This document shows, in pieces, positions 32,489 to 41,921 of a stretch of 64,000 nt of DNA (positions are counted from its first letter, which is position 1; each line of letters begins with the position of its first letter). The position numbers and the translations under genes were made by a program. The DNA is from Chryseobacterium nepalense (lineage in GTDB: Bacteria; Bacteroidota; Bacteroidia; Flavobacteriales; Weeksellaceae), in NCBI RefSeq assembly GCF_023195755.1, contig NZ_CP096203.1, positions 1,488,001-1,552,000 on the forward strand. The letters run 5' to 3'. The notes below the pieces were generated by a model, which ran no database searches, was not told the DNA's origin, and was given only the letters and a program-made list of their open reading frames with translations.

Positions 32489-33460
32489 TTAACTTTCTCT
32501 TCTTAATAAGTAATTGGCCAATTCTGCGAATGGCTTTTTCTTTTCATCCGGAATATCAATTTTCTGGAGATAGCTCTGCCCGATTTCGTTGTGCTTTTCG
32601 ATCAGTCGTAACGCTTTTTCGTCTACTTTTGTTCTTCTGAAAATTTTCTCTACTCCGTAGACTTTATCGATATTGTCCGTTTTTTTAGAATACCAGTAAT
32701 CCAGTTCTTTTCTTTCTTCTTCTGTTGCGTGCTCTCTTGCCATCAGATAAAGAACCGTCTTTTTATTTTCGTAAATATCTCCGGCATGTTTTTTTCCGAA
32801 TTGTGCCTGGTCTCCGAATACATCGAGATAATCATCCATGATCTGGAAGGCAATCCCAATATGTTTTCCGAAATTGAAAATTGCTTTGGCATCTTTAAAG
32901 TTGGCCTTGGCAATCAATGCTCCGATCTCAAAAGAAGAAGCACTCAAAACACCGGTTTTATAGGTAATCATTCTGATATAGTCATCAAAAGTTACATTTT
33001 CCTGGGTTTCAAAATTAATATCATATTGCTGACCTTCGCACAAAAGCAGCCCTGTATGTGTGAATATTCTGATACATGCTTTGAATGTTTCAGGTTCCAG
33101 GTCTTCAAAGAATTTGTAGGCCTTTAACATGAGTCCGTCTCCTGAAAGAATACCTACATTGATTCCGTGTAATGTGTGAATCGTTGGTTTATTTCTTCTT
33201 AGCGGGGCTTCGTCCATGATATCATCATGAATCAAGGTGAAATTATGGAAAAATTCAATGGCAAGAGCAGGTTTGATTGCTTCAGTCAGATTACCGCCAA
33301 AAAGGTCGCAAGCCATAAGAACCATAATGGGGCGAAGTCTTTTCCCGCCGTGTGAAATGATATAGTTCATCGGTTCGTACAACTCCGTCGGCTTGTCCTT
33401 AAAAGTATATTTGGCAATAGCATCTGCAACAATCTGCTGGTATTTGTCTAAAAATTCCAT
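32489..33460 (-). CDS. Polyprenyl synthetase family protein
   Basis: From the ATG at 33460 the protein has 323 residues. It has the GGKRLRP substrate site, the first aspartate-rich motif in LIHDDIMDEAPLRR, KTGVLSASSFEIGAL, and the second motif QIMDDYLDVFGD, so both magnesium sites are intact. It condenses isopentenyl diphosphate with allylic diphosphates to make a long-chain polyprenyl diphosphate, used for quinones or lipid carriers. Flavobacteriia use menaquinone, so the quinone tail is one outlet. The chain length is set by residues before the first motif and cannot be told confidently by eye. The frame to 33481 adds seven residues and is less typical. Confidence 0.93.
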   Translation of the reverse strand: MEFLDKYQQIVADAIAKYTFKDKPTELYEPMNYIISHGGKRLRPIMVLMACDLFGGNLTEAIKPALAIEFFHNFTLIHDDIMDEAPLRRNKPTIHTLHGINVGILSGDGLMLKAYKFFEDLEPETFKACIRIFTHTGLLLCEGQQYDINFETQENVTFDDYIRMITYKTGVLSASSFEIGALIAKANFKDAKAIFNFGKHIGIAFQIMDDYLDVFGDQAQFGKKHAGDIYENKKTVLYLMAREHATEEERKELDYWYSKKTDNIDKVYGVEKIFRRTKVDEKALRLIEKHNEIGQSYLQKIDIPDEKKKPFAELANYLLRRES

Positions 33461-33589
33461 AAATTCTAATAGTTTGAACAAAAATACAATTTTTCCGGGG
33501 CTTTTTAAAGTAAAAATCCTTACTGTTTACTGGTGAAGATTTAATTTTCCGGAATAATAACCTTGTGTGCCTAATTCCTGATATTTAAA

Positions 33590-33717
33590 TAAGAGGCTGC
33601 CGCCTAGCCCTGATTGAAGCATCTGTCTGAGCTCATTTTCATGTTTCGGCGGCGCGGCTTCGCCGCGCCGCCGAAACATGAAAATAGCGAGTGCGGAAAG
33701 CAGGAAATTGCTCCTTA
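33590..33717 (+). repeat. GC-rich 24-bp palindrome within a candidate structured element
   Basis: Bases 33635-33658 and 33662-33685 are perfect complements around the loop TTC; the core (CGGCGGCGCGGC) is entirely G/C in a genome near 36-40% GC. The flanks read GCCGCCTAGCCCTGATTGAAG before it and GAAAGCAGGAAATTGCTCC after it, a layout I recall recurring between flavobacterial genes with variable hairpin centres, possibly the Flavo-1 type RNA; I could not check this. The surrounding 409-base gap (33461-33869) contains no gene. Confidence 0.6.
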
Positions 33718-33817
33718 AAAAATATTAATTACAATTCGACGAAGTCAAAAAGCTTCCACTAAAATATACATATTGCTTTTCGATGCCATAACTCCAAATG
33801 TTTAGCCCATTATACAC

Positions 33818-33849
33818 AAAAAACTTTGCCTGTATGAGCAAAGTTTTTT
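33818..33849 (-). terminator. Bidirectional-looking terminator after the phosphate transporter
   Basis: AAAAAACTTTGC and GCAAAGTTTTTT form a 12-bp perfect stem around an 8-base loop. On the reverse strand the A/T arm provides the T run, 21 bases after the transporter stop. Confidence 0.8.
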
Positions 33850-33869
33850 GTAATATATAAAATTGTTTT

Positions 33870-35012
33870 TTATGACAAGAATGTAACCACAAGATACATA
33901 ATTCCCGCAACAATTGCAGAGATCGGGATGGTAAGAACCCATGCCCAAAGAAGGCTTACGGTGATCCCCCAGCGTACGGCAGACACTCTTTTTGTAAGAC
34001 CAACTCCGATGATGGACCCTGTTATGGTGTGTGTTGTAGAAACAGGAATTCCGAAGTGATCCGTAATAAACAGAGTAATCGCACCTGCAGTTTCTGCGCT
34101 CACCCCTTCAAGGGAAGTTACTTTTGTAATTTTGGTTCCCATTGTTTTGATGATCTTCCAGCCTCCACTCATGGTTCCCAAACCAATTGCCAAGAATGAC
34201 ACCAACGGAACCCAGATATAATGTTCAGCGAAATAATCAAAACGTCCGGCAGCAGGAATAGCGAGATAGACCGGATCCTGAAGCATCTCCACATGATAGT
34301 AAATCAATGCGGCTCCGATGATTCCCATTACTTTCTGCGCATCATTCAGGCCATGGCCTAAGCTGAAAAGTGCTGAAGAAGCCAGCTGTAATCTTTTGAA
34401 CGACTGATCTGCTTTATGCGGATTTGATTTTTTATAAAGATGAACGATAATTAAAGTAATAATGATAGAGATAATCATCCCGATAATCGGAGCCATGAAA
34501 ATGAACAGGAAAATAGGAATTACCTTATCAAATTTCACAACACTCTGCTGCGTTACCTGGCTTGCCGCTTCTTTAATCGTATCCCACATCCCCAATTCCG
34601 GATGGGCTGCGACAACACTATGATAATCCATCATGAAAGCATGCATTAAGGCTGCCCCCAGAAATCCTCCGATCAGTGTGTGAGAAGAAGAAGATGGGAT
34701 CCCGAACCACCATGTAAGGAGATTCCATGCGATGGCGGCTACAAGCCCGGAAAATATTACTTCGAGGGTGATAAAATTTTCATTAACAGTTTTGGCAATC
34801 GTGTTACCGATTTTAAATTCGCCAATAATATAAGCAGCGATAAAGAACGCCGCGAAATTCCAAAGAGCTGCCCAAAGTACAGCCTGGAAAGGTGTTAAAA
34901 CTTTTGTAGAAACAATAGTCGCGATTGAGTTGGCTGCATCATGAAAACCATTAATGTAATCGAAAATCAGAGCCAAAGCAATAATAACTATAAGTAAAAT
35001 CGGAAATTCCAT
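33870..35012 (-). CDS. PiT family inorganic phosphate transporter
   Basis: The 380-residue protein has about ten membrane helices and the two PiT signature repeats: FDYINGFHDAANSIATIV near residue 17 and the mirrored C-terminal half with LGHGLNDAQKVMG and FGIPVSTTHTITGSI. It takes up phosphate (as metal-phosphate) with protons or sodium. The DUF47 gene lies 20 bases upstream in the same direction; such pairs work together, with DUF47 (a PhoU relative) controlling the transporter. A strong terminator ends the pair. The family and partner are well supported. Confidence 0.95.
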   Translation of the reverse strand: MEFPILLIVIIALALIFDYINGFHDAANSIATIVSTKVLTPFQAVLWAALWNFAAFFIAAYIIGEFKIGNTIAKTVNENFITLEVIFSGLVAAIAWNLLTWWFGIPSSSSHTLIGGFLGAALMHAFMMDYHSVVAAHPELGMWDTIKEAASQVTQQSVVKFDKVIPIFLFIFMAPIIGMIISIIITLIIVHLYKKSNPHKADQSFKRLQLASSALFSLGHGLNDAQKVMGIIGAALIYYHVEMLQDPVYLAIPAAGRFDYFAEHYIWVPLVSFLAIGLGTMSGGWKIIKTMGTKITKVTSLEGVSAETAGAITLFITDHFGIPVSTTHTITGSIIGVGLTKRVSAVRWGITVSLLWAWVLTIPISAIVAGIMYLVVTFLS

Positions 35013-35032
35013 TGTTTAATTATAATTATTAA

Positions 35033-35671
35033 TTAAGCGTATTTAATCATGATGTTCTCAATGGTATTGGCAACATCTTCTGCTTTGTCGGTCACGACTT
35101 CAAGATAATTAAGTACAGATGAAACTTTGATGATGTTAATGGCATCATTCGTTTCGAATAATTCCACCATTGAATTGGAAAGAAGGTCGTCTGCTATATT
35201 TTCAATAGAGTTCACTTTAATACAAGCTTCTTTTACCTGTTCCATATTTTTGAAGCCTTTAAGATTCTTCATAGCATTCTGGATTTCAAGACATGCTTTG
35301 TGAATCAATAATGAGAAATCGGAATATGCCTTCATCTCAGGAGATTTATACAGGAAAATGTACTTTGTTGAGGCATAAATATAATCTGCAATATCATCCA
35401 GCCCTGTTGCAAGGGTATGAATATCTTCTCTGTCGAAAGGTGTAATGAAGTTTTTTCCCAGTTCTACAAAGATCTCATGAGTAAGTTCATCATTTTTATG
35501 TTCGAAGTCGCTCATTTTTTTCAGCATGGAATCATCATTAAGATCAAAATCTTTAATTCCTGCATTGAATTCCTCAGACATTGCTACAAGGTTTTCAGTT
35601 ACTTTTTCGAACAGTACGAAGAAGATTTTATCTTTTGGTTGAAAAGCGTGGAAAATATTACCAATTCCCAT
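35033..35671 (-). CDS. DUF47 / PhoU-like regulator of the phosphate transporter
   Basis: This 212-residue, all-helical protein (from the ATG at 35671) begins MGIGNIFHAFQPKDKIFF and has the DUF47 repeats DDSMLKKMSDFEHKNDELTHEIF and ATGLDDIADYIYAS. The E/D-x-x-x-D residues at helix ends are typical metal ligands of the PhoU-like fold. It is predicted to sit at the cytoplasmic face and gate the PiT transporter, as shown for homologues. It is followed 20 bases later by the transporter gene, and preceded by the helicase terminator at 35774. Confidence 0.93.
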   Translation of the reverse strand: MGIGNIFHAFQPKDKIFFVLFEKVTENLVAMSEEFNAGIKDFDLNDDSMLKKMSDFEHKNDELTHEIFVELGKNFITPFDREDIHTLATGLDDIADYIYASTKYIFLYKSPEMKAYSDFSLLIHKACLEIQNAMKNLKGFKNMEQVKEACIKVNSIENIADDLLSNSMVELFETNDAINIIKVSSVLNYLEVVTDKAEDVANTIENIMIKYA

Positions 35672-35773
35672 TTTTAAGTATTTATAATTCGTGTGCAAAT
35701 TTCTTAAAAAACGCCCTTACCTGAAACAATACAACATTAAGTTTTGTTAACATTGCATTACAGATTGATTATC

Positions 35774-35804
35774 AAATAAAAAAACCGGCCATGCAGCCGG
35801 TTTT
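35774..35804 (-). terminator. Intrinsic terminator of the DeaD-type helicase gene
   Basis: The reverse strand forms a stem AAAACCGGC/GCCGGTTTT around a 6-base loop, then a T run, 18 bases after the helicase stop. Confidence 0.85.
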
Positions 35805-35822
35805 CAGTATGTTTTAAGGAGT

Positions 35823-37511
35823 TTAGTTGGCTACTTCAGCCCTCATTTCCTTTCCTTTGAATTTCATGGATCCGATGTTGCTCAAAACATTGTCTTTGAA
35901 TGATTTTTCAACTTCGAAGAATGAGAATTTCTCAAGAATTTCGATATCCCCGATTTCAGCTCTTTTCTTGCTTTTTCCGGAAGTCGCTTTGTTGATAATA
36001 TCCAATACATCCAATTTCTTCAGCTGATCTTTTTTACCCAGATTAAAGAAGAATCTTACCATATCTTCATTTTTTCTTCTTGGTTTTCCGCTACGCTCGC
36101 TTCTTTCGCCTCTGTCACGATCTCTTCCTCTGTCTCTGTCGCGGTCTCTTCTGTCCCTTCTGGAGCCTCCGTCATCATCTCTGCTGCTCAGTTTCTGATC
36201 AATAAGATCATGTCTGTCTTTATAATACATTGCAAGATCTTTCAGCTGAAACTGAAGGAGTTTGTGAGCAAGTTCTTCTTTTGTGAATGCCGATAAATCG
36301 GGAATCAGGGAGTCATCAAATTCAAAGAAATCTTCGTGAATTTCAAAAAGACTTTCAAAAACACCTCCCACCTGAGCCTTGATAATATCTTCTCCGGTAG
36401 GAATTTTACCTTCTTGCATTTCAATTTTAGTCACCGATTTAATCTGCTTCAGCTTTCTGCTTTCTTCAGGCTTGATCAGGGCAATAGAAATACCGTCTTT
36501 TCCTGCTCTACCCGTTCTTCCGCTTCGGTGAACGAAAACTTCAGGATCATCCGGAAGAGAATAATGGATAACGTGAGTCAGGGAATTTACGTCTAATCCT
36601 CTTGCGGCAACGTCTGTAGCCACAAGAATATCGATATTTTTAAGCCTGAATTTCTTCATTACCGTATCTCTCTGTGCCTGCGAAAGATCACCGTGAAGCG
36701 CATCTGCGGCGTATCCGTTCTGCATAAGGAAATCTGCAACCTCCTGGGTTTCCATTCTCGTTCTGCAGAAAATAATAGAATACTGATTCGGATTGGAATC
36801 GATAAGACGCTTTAAAGCTTCTTTTTTCTGGCGATAACCGATCACATAATATTCATGCTTGATGTTTTTCTTAACCTCATTGATAGAACCTACAGAAATT
36901 CTGTGCGGTTTTGTGAGGTAGCTTTTAGAAATTCTTTCCACTTCCTTGCTCATTGTTGCCGAGAAAAGGAAAGTTTGTTTCGTCTCAGGAGTTTCACTCA
37001 AAATTGTTTCCAACTCATCTTTGAAACCCATTGAAAGCATCTCATCTGCTTCATCCAGCACAAGCCAGTGAATCGCAGAAAAATCCAGTGCTTTTCTGTT
37101 AATAAGGTCAATTACTCTTCCCGGAGTTCCCACAATAATCTGCGGTTTGTCCTTAAGAGATCTGATCTGATCCATAATACTGCTTCCACCATAAACGGCT
37201 GTCGTTTTGATGTCTTTCATGTATTTGGAGTAGTTTTTAATGTCTTTCGTAATCTGAAGACATAATTCCCGTGTCGGACAAAGGACCAATAATTGGATTT
37301 TGCGACTCGTATCGTCAATCATATCCAAAATCGGAAGCGAAAACGCTGCTGTTTTGCCTGTCCCTGTCTGCGCAAGTGCGATCAAGTCGCGAATATCTGA
37401 AAGAATAAAAGGGATAGTCTGTTTTTGGATTTCTGTCGGGCTTTCGTAACCCAGTTCGCCAATAGCCTTAAGAATATCAGGACTTAAATTGGTTTCCGTA
37501 AATAAATTCAT
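35823..37511 (-). CDS. DEAD-box RNA helicase, DeaD/CsdA type
   Basis: A 562-residue helicase with the Q motif PTEIQKQTIP, motif I AQTGTGKTAA, PTRELC, TPGRV, DEAD in VLDEADEM, SAT and HRSGRTGRAG. After the core comes a long extension: a helical region, an Arg/Asp/Gly-rich stretch (RDRRDRDRDRGRDRDRGE, near 450-475), and a C-terminal domain resembling the DbpA/RNA-binding module. The RD-rich repeat probably binds RNA or favours condensates. It is expected to act in ribosome biogenesis and cold adaptation. It begins the minus-strand block and ends with its own terminator, before the phosphate-transport pair. Confidence 0.94.
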   Translation of the reverse strand: MNLFTETNLSPDILKAIGELGYESPTEIQKQTIPFILSDIRDLIALAQTGTGKTAAFSLPILDMIDDTSRKIQLLVLCPTRELCLQITKDIKNYSKYMKDIKTTAVYGGSSIMDQIRSLKDKPQIIVGTPGRVIDLINRKALDFSAIHWLVLDEADEMLSMGFKDELETILSETPETKQTFLFSATMSKEVERISKSYLTKPHRISVGSINEVKKNIKHEYYVIGYRQKKEALKRLIDSNPNQYSIIFCRTRMETQEVADFLMQNGYAADALHGDLSQAQRDTVMKKFRLKNIDILVATDVAARGLDVNSLTHVIHYSLPDDPEVFVHRSGRTGRAGKDGISIALIKPEESRKLKQIKSVTKIEMQEGKIPTGEDIIKAQVGGVFESLFEIHEDFFEFDDSLIPDLSAFTKEELAHKLLQFQLKDLAMYYKDRHDLIDQKLSSRDDDGGSRRDRRDRDRDRGRDRDRGERSERSGKPRRKNEDMVRFFFNLGKKDQLKKLDVLDIINKATSGKSKKRAEIGDIEILEKFSFFEVEKSFKDNVLSNIGSMKFKGKEMRAEVAN

Positions 37512-37751
37512 TAAATATTTTAAAATTTTTGCAAAGATACAATTATTATTTGAATTACATTTTAACTATTATTACAGAAACAATAATTTAATATTTAAAA
37601 GTGATAATGCTTTTATAATTTCCGCAGAAAAACTGCCATATTTTTAATTTTAATTTAAATAACATTTATGATATGGACTCTGTCGTAGGCAGGAAAAATG
37701 TATTTCCGGTATTGCCCGAATTTGATTAATTTTGGTTGAAAATAAAAAAAT

Positions 37752-38417
37752 ATGCCAGCAGCAGTTTCACCAAAAGTTTTTGATTTTTTAAGACAACTTG
37801 CCGAAAATAACAACCGTGAATGGTTTACAGAGAATAAAAATCTCTATACCGAATCTCAGGAAAATATTGTAGCATTTCTTGAAGACCTGATTGCAGAGAT
37901 GTCTGAATTTGATTCTGAGTTGGGAAAAATTGATGCTAAAAAATCCCTGTTCAGAATTTACAGGGACACTCGTTTTTCAAAAGATAAAACACCTTATAAA
38001 ACCAACATCGGCGCATCTCTTGGAATGGGGAAAGGCAGCCAGAAAGGCGGATATTATCTGCACCTGGAGCCGGGAAAATCTTTTATTGCCGGAGGAATCT
38101 ACATGCCGGAATCTTCAGTTCTGAAAACCTTGAGAAAAGAAATTTCACTGTATGGAAAGGAATTTTTAAACATTTTAAACAATAAAGAATTTAAAAAATA
38201 TTTTCCGGAGCTGGATCAGGATGACAAACTGAAAAAAGTGCCGCAGGGATTTGAAAAAGAAGATCCTATGGCTGAGTACCTGAAACTGAAAAGCTTCATC
38301 GTAGTATATAATCTTTCGGATAAGGAAATTTCGGATAAAAGCGCTTCAAAAAACCTGGCAAAAATCTTTAAAGTGATGAAGCCCCTGAATGATTTTCTGA
38401 ATGCACCCTTTTTATAG
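37752..38417 (+). CDS. DUF2461 domain protein
   Basis: The 221-residue protein matches DUF2461: FDFLRQLAENNNREWFTENK at the start, SLFRIYRDTRFSKDKTPYKTNIGA in the middle, and GGYYLHLEPGKSFIAGGIYMP after it. It has no signal peptide or membrane segment. The function of the family is unknown; it is often encoded alone and appears cytoplasmic. Here it precedes a surface-glycan cluster by 100 bases but has its own spacing and probably a separate transcript. Family call firm, role unknown. Confidence 0.9.
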   Translation: MPAAVSPKVFDFLRQLAENNNREWFTENKNLYTESQENIVAFLEDLIAEMSEFDSELGKIDAKKSLFRIYRDTRFSKDKTPYKTNIGASLGMGKGSQKGGYYLHLEPGKSFIAGGIYMPESSVLKTLRKEISLYGKEFLNILNNKEFKKYFPELDQDDKLKKVPQGFEKEDPMAEYLKLKSFIVVYNLSDKEISDKSASKNLAKIFKVMKPLNDFLNAPFL

Positions 38418-38489
38418 TTTTAAATTATATTCGTTGATAGCCAGAGACTTATAATTTGACTGTTTTAACATTAATTTAACATTTTTGCG

Positions 38490-38497
38490 TATATTTG
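38490..38497 (+). promoter_or_regulatory. -7 element upstream of the FkbM methyltransferase gene
   Basis: TATATTTG matches TAnnTTTG, 20 bases before the ATG at 38518; the implied start point near 38502 argues against the longer frame beginning at 38485. No consensus -33 TTG is evident. Confidence 0.5.
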
Positions 38498-38517
38498 CTC
38501 GTGTCAAAAGCAAAAGC

Positions 38518-39312
38518 ATGTCTATATACCAAAGAATTGCTGAAAATCTGCAATATATAAGTCCCGGTTTTTACAAGAAAAGATTTTTTAAAAATTTAAA
38601 CAATCTCAGTAAAGATAATTTCTCTGCAAGAAACGTAGAACCCGAATTGGTATGGATTAAAGAATTTCTCCCTAAAAAAGCCGTTATTTTTGATATAGGT
38701 GCCAATGTAGGCACATTTTTATACCAGCTGGAAAATAAGCTGGATCATGAACAGATCTATGCTTTTGAACCCAATAAAAAATTGTACAGAAGGCTTAAAA
38801 GACTATTTCCGCAAATGCGCATTTTTCCGTTGGCTCTTTCGGATGAAAACACGACAGCCGAATTTAAAGTACCCATAATCAACGGTAAAACAATTGCTTC
38901 CAGGGGAACCCTAAACACCTCTTACAAAGAAAAAGGTGAGGAAAGAAGCTATACCGAAAAGGTAAAGGTTATACGTCTTGATGACTGGGCTGCCATTGAA
39001 AGTATTCACAGGCTGGATTTTATCAAAATAGATGTTGAGGGGAATGAAATGAAAACACTTTACGGAGCCCGTGAAGTAATCTGTAAGTTTTTGCCGGTAC
39101 TGATGGTGGAAATGGAGCAAAGACACCATGACCTCCCGATCTGGAAAGAAATCTCTGAAGTAGAATCCTGGGGTTATGATGCCCATTATCTTAACAGAAA
39201 TACTTTCGGGCTGGAAAAATTATCGGAAGACATTCTACTGAAAAATATAAGCGACGAAAAAAATAAAAAAGAATACATCAACAACATTATCTTTATTCCT
39301 AAAAGTCAATAA
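38518..39312 (+). CDS. FkbM family methyltransferase
   Basis: This 264-residue protein (ATG at 38518, chosen because the promoter element overlaps the longer frame) has an S-adenosylmethionine Rossmann motif (AVIFDIGANVGTFLYQL, near residue 62) and the FkbM signatures YAFEPNKKLYRRL, NTSYKE and FIKIDVEGNEMKTLYGA. FkbM-type enzymes O-methylate sugars or polyketides. It lies two bases before a polysaccharide flippase, so it most likely modifies surface glycans. No export signal is seen; it should be cytoplasmic and act before flipping. Confidence 0.9.
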   Translation: MSIYQRIAENLQYISPGFYKKRFFKNLNNLSKDNFSARNVEPELVWIKEFLPKKAVIFDIGANVGTFLYQLENKLDHEQIYAFEPNKKLYRRLKRLFPQMRIFPLALSDENTTAEFKVPIINGKTIASRGTLNTSYKEKGEERSYTEKVKVIRLDDWAAIESIHRLDFIKIDVEGNEMKTLYGAREVICKFLPVLMVEMEQRHHDLPIWKEISEVESWGYDAHYLNRNTFGLEKLSEDILLKNISDEKNKKEYINNIIFIPKSQ

Positions 39313-39314
39313 AA

Positions 39315-40793
39315 ATGAGTGTAGTTGCGAGACAAGGGTTTAAGTATTCTATTATTGGCTATGTAGGTTTTCTCCTGGGTACCGTTTCCGCGATTTTCAT
39401 TTTCCCAAATGATTTTGAATTTTACGGAAAACTGAGATACAGCATGCAGACCGCAGAGATGCTGGTTCCTTTCGTAGTTTTCGGGATTTCATATGCGAAT
39501 GTGAAATTTTTTCACAGCGTGCAGCAAGACGGAAAAAACCAGAATATGCTTTCCCTGTCACTGCTTATCATCTTCATCAATTTCCTGATTTTCTGCGGAG
39601 TATTTTTTATACTTCCCTATTTTTATCCTCAGTTTTTAAAGACTCAGGCGTGGAACATCAAAGGAATTATTCTTCCTTTGATTTTGGTTTTGTCGCTGTG
39701 TGCCCTATTCAATAAATACACATCCAACTATAAAAGAATTGTTGTTTCCAATATTTTTGACAATCTTTTTCCTAAAATTGCCAACCTCGGTGCATTCTGT
39801 CTTTTTTTTTACTTTGCATTTTCGCAGAAGACGGCATTGGCATTTTTCTTCGGAATTTTTGCGCTGATGCTGTTCGGTTATATTTACTATACGAACAAAC
39901 TGGATAAAATCAACTTCGACTTCAGTACCGATTATTTTAAAAAAGACGGGTTCTGGAAGGAGTTTATGAATTATAGTTTTTTCGGTTTTCTGGGGACTTT
40001 CGGGAATTATCTTGCGATCAACAGTTTTATGATCGGCGAATATATGGGAATGGAGGAAAACGGGATTTATTCTACATTGTATGCATTGATTTCCCTCATT
40101 TCGATTCCGCAGCTGGGATTATTTAATATTTCAGCCCCGATAATCAGTAAAAATCTTGCAGACGGAGATATGGAAGGACTGGATAAGTTTCATAAGAAAA
40201 CTTCGCTCACCCTCTATTTTTTAGGTGCCGTTTTGTTTTCCTGCATTATGGTAGGATTCCCTTATCTGACTTATTTTATGCCTAAAAACGGGGTTTTGCT
40301 GAGAGAATACGAACCGGTAGTCTGGATCTGGGGATCAGCAGTGTTAATTGACCTTGCCACAGGTTTTAACGGAAATATTATTTCACTTTCAAAATACTAC
40401 AAATTCAATATTCTCGTAATGCTGCTGCTTGCAGGCCTCACTATTTTCCTGAATTTATATTTCCTGAAAAATACGGATTTGAAACTGATCGGTATTGCGT
40501 TATCAACAGCCATCTCGCTGATTACCTACAATGTAGTGAAGATCGTATTTAATTATTTTGTATTTAAAGTTTCCCCACTTACTATTGAAATGATTTTCGT
40601 CTCAATTATCTGCACACTGGCCATAACCGTGGCAATTGTCCTTCCGAATTTCAGCAACAATTTCATCAATCTGGTTTACAAACCTGCTGTGGTCCTGCTT
40701 TTGATTTTCATCGGAAATTATTTCACGAAGGTTTTTCCGATTGAAGATTATTTAAACAAAAACTTTATTAAAAGTATCTTTAAATTCAAGTAG
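39315..40793 (+). CDS. Polysaccharide flippase (Wzx / MATE-like)
   Basis: The 492-residue protein has about fourteen membrane helices and the layout of the oligosaccharide flippase group of the MVF superfamily. It starts with GFKYSIIGYVGFLLGTVSAIFIF and has charged loops between helices. Such proteins move lipid-linked oligosaccharides across the inner membrane for LPS or capsule assembly. Its start is two bases after the FkbM methyltransferase stop, so they are one operon. Its end overlaps, in the opposite direction, the terminus of the glycosyltransferase-like gene at 40786 by eight bases. Confidence 0.87.
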   Translation: MSVVARQGFKYSIIGYVGFLLGTVSAIFIFPNDFEFYGKLRYSMQTAEMLVPFVVFGISYANVKFFHSVQQDGKNQNMLSLSLLIIFINFLIFCGVFFILPYFYPQFLKTQAWNIKGIILPLILVLSLCALFNKYTSNYKRIVVSNIFDNLFPKIANLGAFCLFFYFAFSQKTALAFFFGIFALMLFGYIYYTNKLDKINFDFSTDYFKKDGFWKEFMNYSFFGFLGTFGNYLAINSFMIGEYMGMEENGIYSTLYALISLISIPQLGLFNISAPIISKNLADGDMEGLDKFHKKTSLTLYFLGAVLFSCIMVGFPYLTYFMPKNGVLLREYEPVVWIWGSAVLIDLATGFNGNIISLSKYYKFNILVMLLLAGLTIFLNLYFLKNTDLKLIGIALSTAISLITYNVVKIVFNYFVFKVSPLTIEMIFVSIICTLAITVAIVLPNFSNNFINLVYKPAVVLLLIFIGNYFTKVFPIEDYLNKNFIKSIFKFK

Positions 40794-41853
40794 CCATTAA
40801 ACTGTTCAAAAGATTTTCGAGCTTTTGTCTGACTGCTTTTTTGTTGTATTCCTTCTGAAAATCGAATTTCAGATCTTTAAGCTCTTCAAACTGCTGGGTG
40901 AGATCAGATTGTTCCGGAAGAATAAAATCCAGCGACGATTGATAATTCTTTGGGAATACAGCAAGCTTCCCGAATTTTATGGAATCCCCAATATTTCCGG
41001 TCATCTTTGTTTTTCCATATATTTCTTTCTGGCTGAAAAACTCTGTTTCCTCCTGAATCGGACACCACAAAACATCTGCTTTCCGCATCCAATTCTCAAA
41101 ATTTTCCGGCGGAACCCTCTCCGAAAAATAAGTAATGTTAACATGCTGTAAAGAATGTTGCAGATCAGTAAGCTGCTTCAGTACAGCATGATCAGCCTTA
41201 CCTAGAAAAACAAATTCTATCAGTACTTTCTTAAAATCGGGATGATGATATAAGTCTTCAATTTTTTTTATTTCTGAAAATACTTTTTTATAATCCCTTC
41301 TTTTTTGAGAAACACCGCCCGGAATAACAACTGTAAGAATTTCATTCTGAGCTTTTTCTGAATATTTTGTATAAAAAATAGGTAAAAAACTAAAGCATTC
41401 TGAAATCAATGCTTCATCCAGAACCAAAAGTTTTCTGGCTTTCCGGTAAATTTTTGAAGAACCCAGTAATCCTTCTTTCCATAAAAGTTTTAACCGGTAA
41501 ATTCTATCTTTTTTGAATATACTTTTAAGAAGACTGAAATTTGAAGTCCTGATAAAGTTGATATTGTGAACAATAACTGCCGTATTATATTTTTCGGCAA
41601 TCGTGAAAAATGTATTGAAATACCGATGAACAGTTCCGATAAGAACAAGGTCATACTTTTTTAACGTCAACTGATCCAAGATCATGGAACTGTCTGAGAG
41701 AAATATGTTTTCCCCATTTTCAGCAACGTGATCTTTAACCCTTTTTGAAAAATAATAGTCCACTGAAAAAGAACCCGTTTCATTCATAATATCCATGAAA
41801 GACTGGGCAATTTCAGCGTGGGTATCAATTTCTATGTAAGCAATTCTTTTCAA
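40786..41853 (-). CDS. Putative GT-B-fold glycosyltransferase
   Basis: This 355-residue protein has the two-domain rhythm of GT-B glycosyltransferases. The N-terminal half contains KKYDLVLIGTVHRYFNTFF and VIVHNINFI; the C-terminal half contains EFVFLGKADHAV and a segment (ADVLWCPIQEE...FFSQKEIYGKTKMTGNIGDSIKFGKLAVFP) that resembles the donor-sugar binding part of GT4 proteins. I do not recognise a precise family, and no E-x7-E motif is obvious. No signal peptide is present. It is probably in one transcript with the GT2 gene 68 bases upstream and opposes the flippase. Assignment is from context and fold-like cues. Confidence 0.6.
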   Translation of the reverse strand: MKRIAYIEIDTHAEIAQSFMDIMNETGSFSVDYYFSKRVKDHVAENGENIFLSDSSMILDQLTLKKYDLVLIGTVHRYFNTFFTIAEKYNTAVIVHNINFIRTSNFSLLKSIFKKDRIYRLKLLWKEGLLGSSKIYRKARKLLVLDEALISECFSFLPIFYTKYSEKAQNEILTVVIPGGVSQKRRDYKKVFSEIKKIEDLYHHPDFKKVLIEFVFLGKADHAVLKQLTDLQHSLQHVNITYFSERVPPENFENWMRKADVLWCPIQEETEFFSQKEIYGKTKMTGNIGDSIKFGKLAVFPKNYQSSLDFILPEQSDLTQQFEELKDLKFDFQKEYNKKAVRQKLENLLNSLMAT

Positions 41854-41921
41854 GTTTTAAATTTAAACTAAGAGTATTTCTTGTTTATTTGTTAAAGGTA
41901 AAGATATTATGTGAATGCAAA

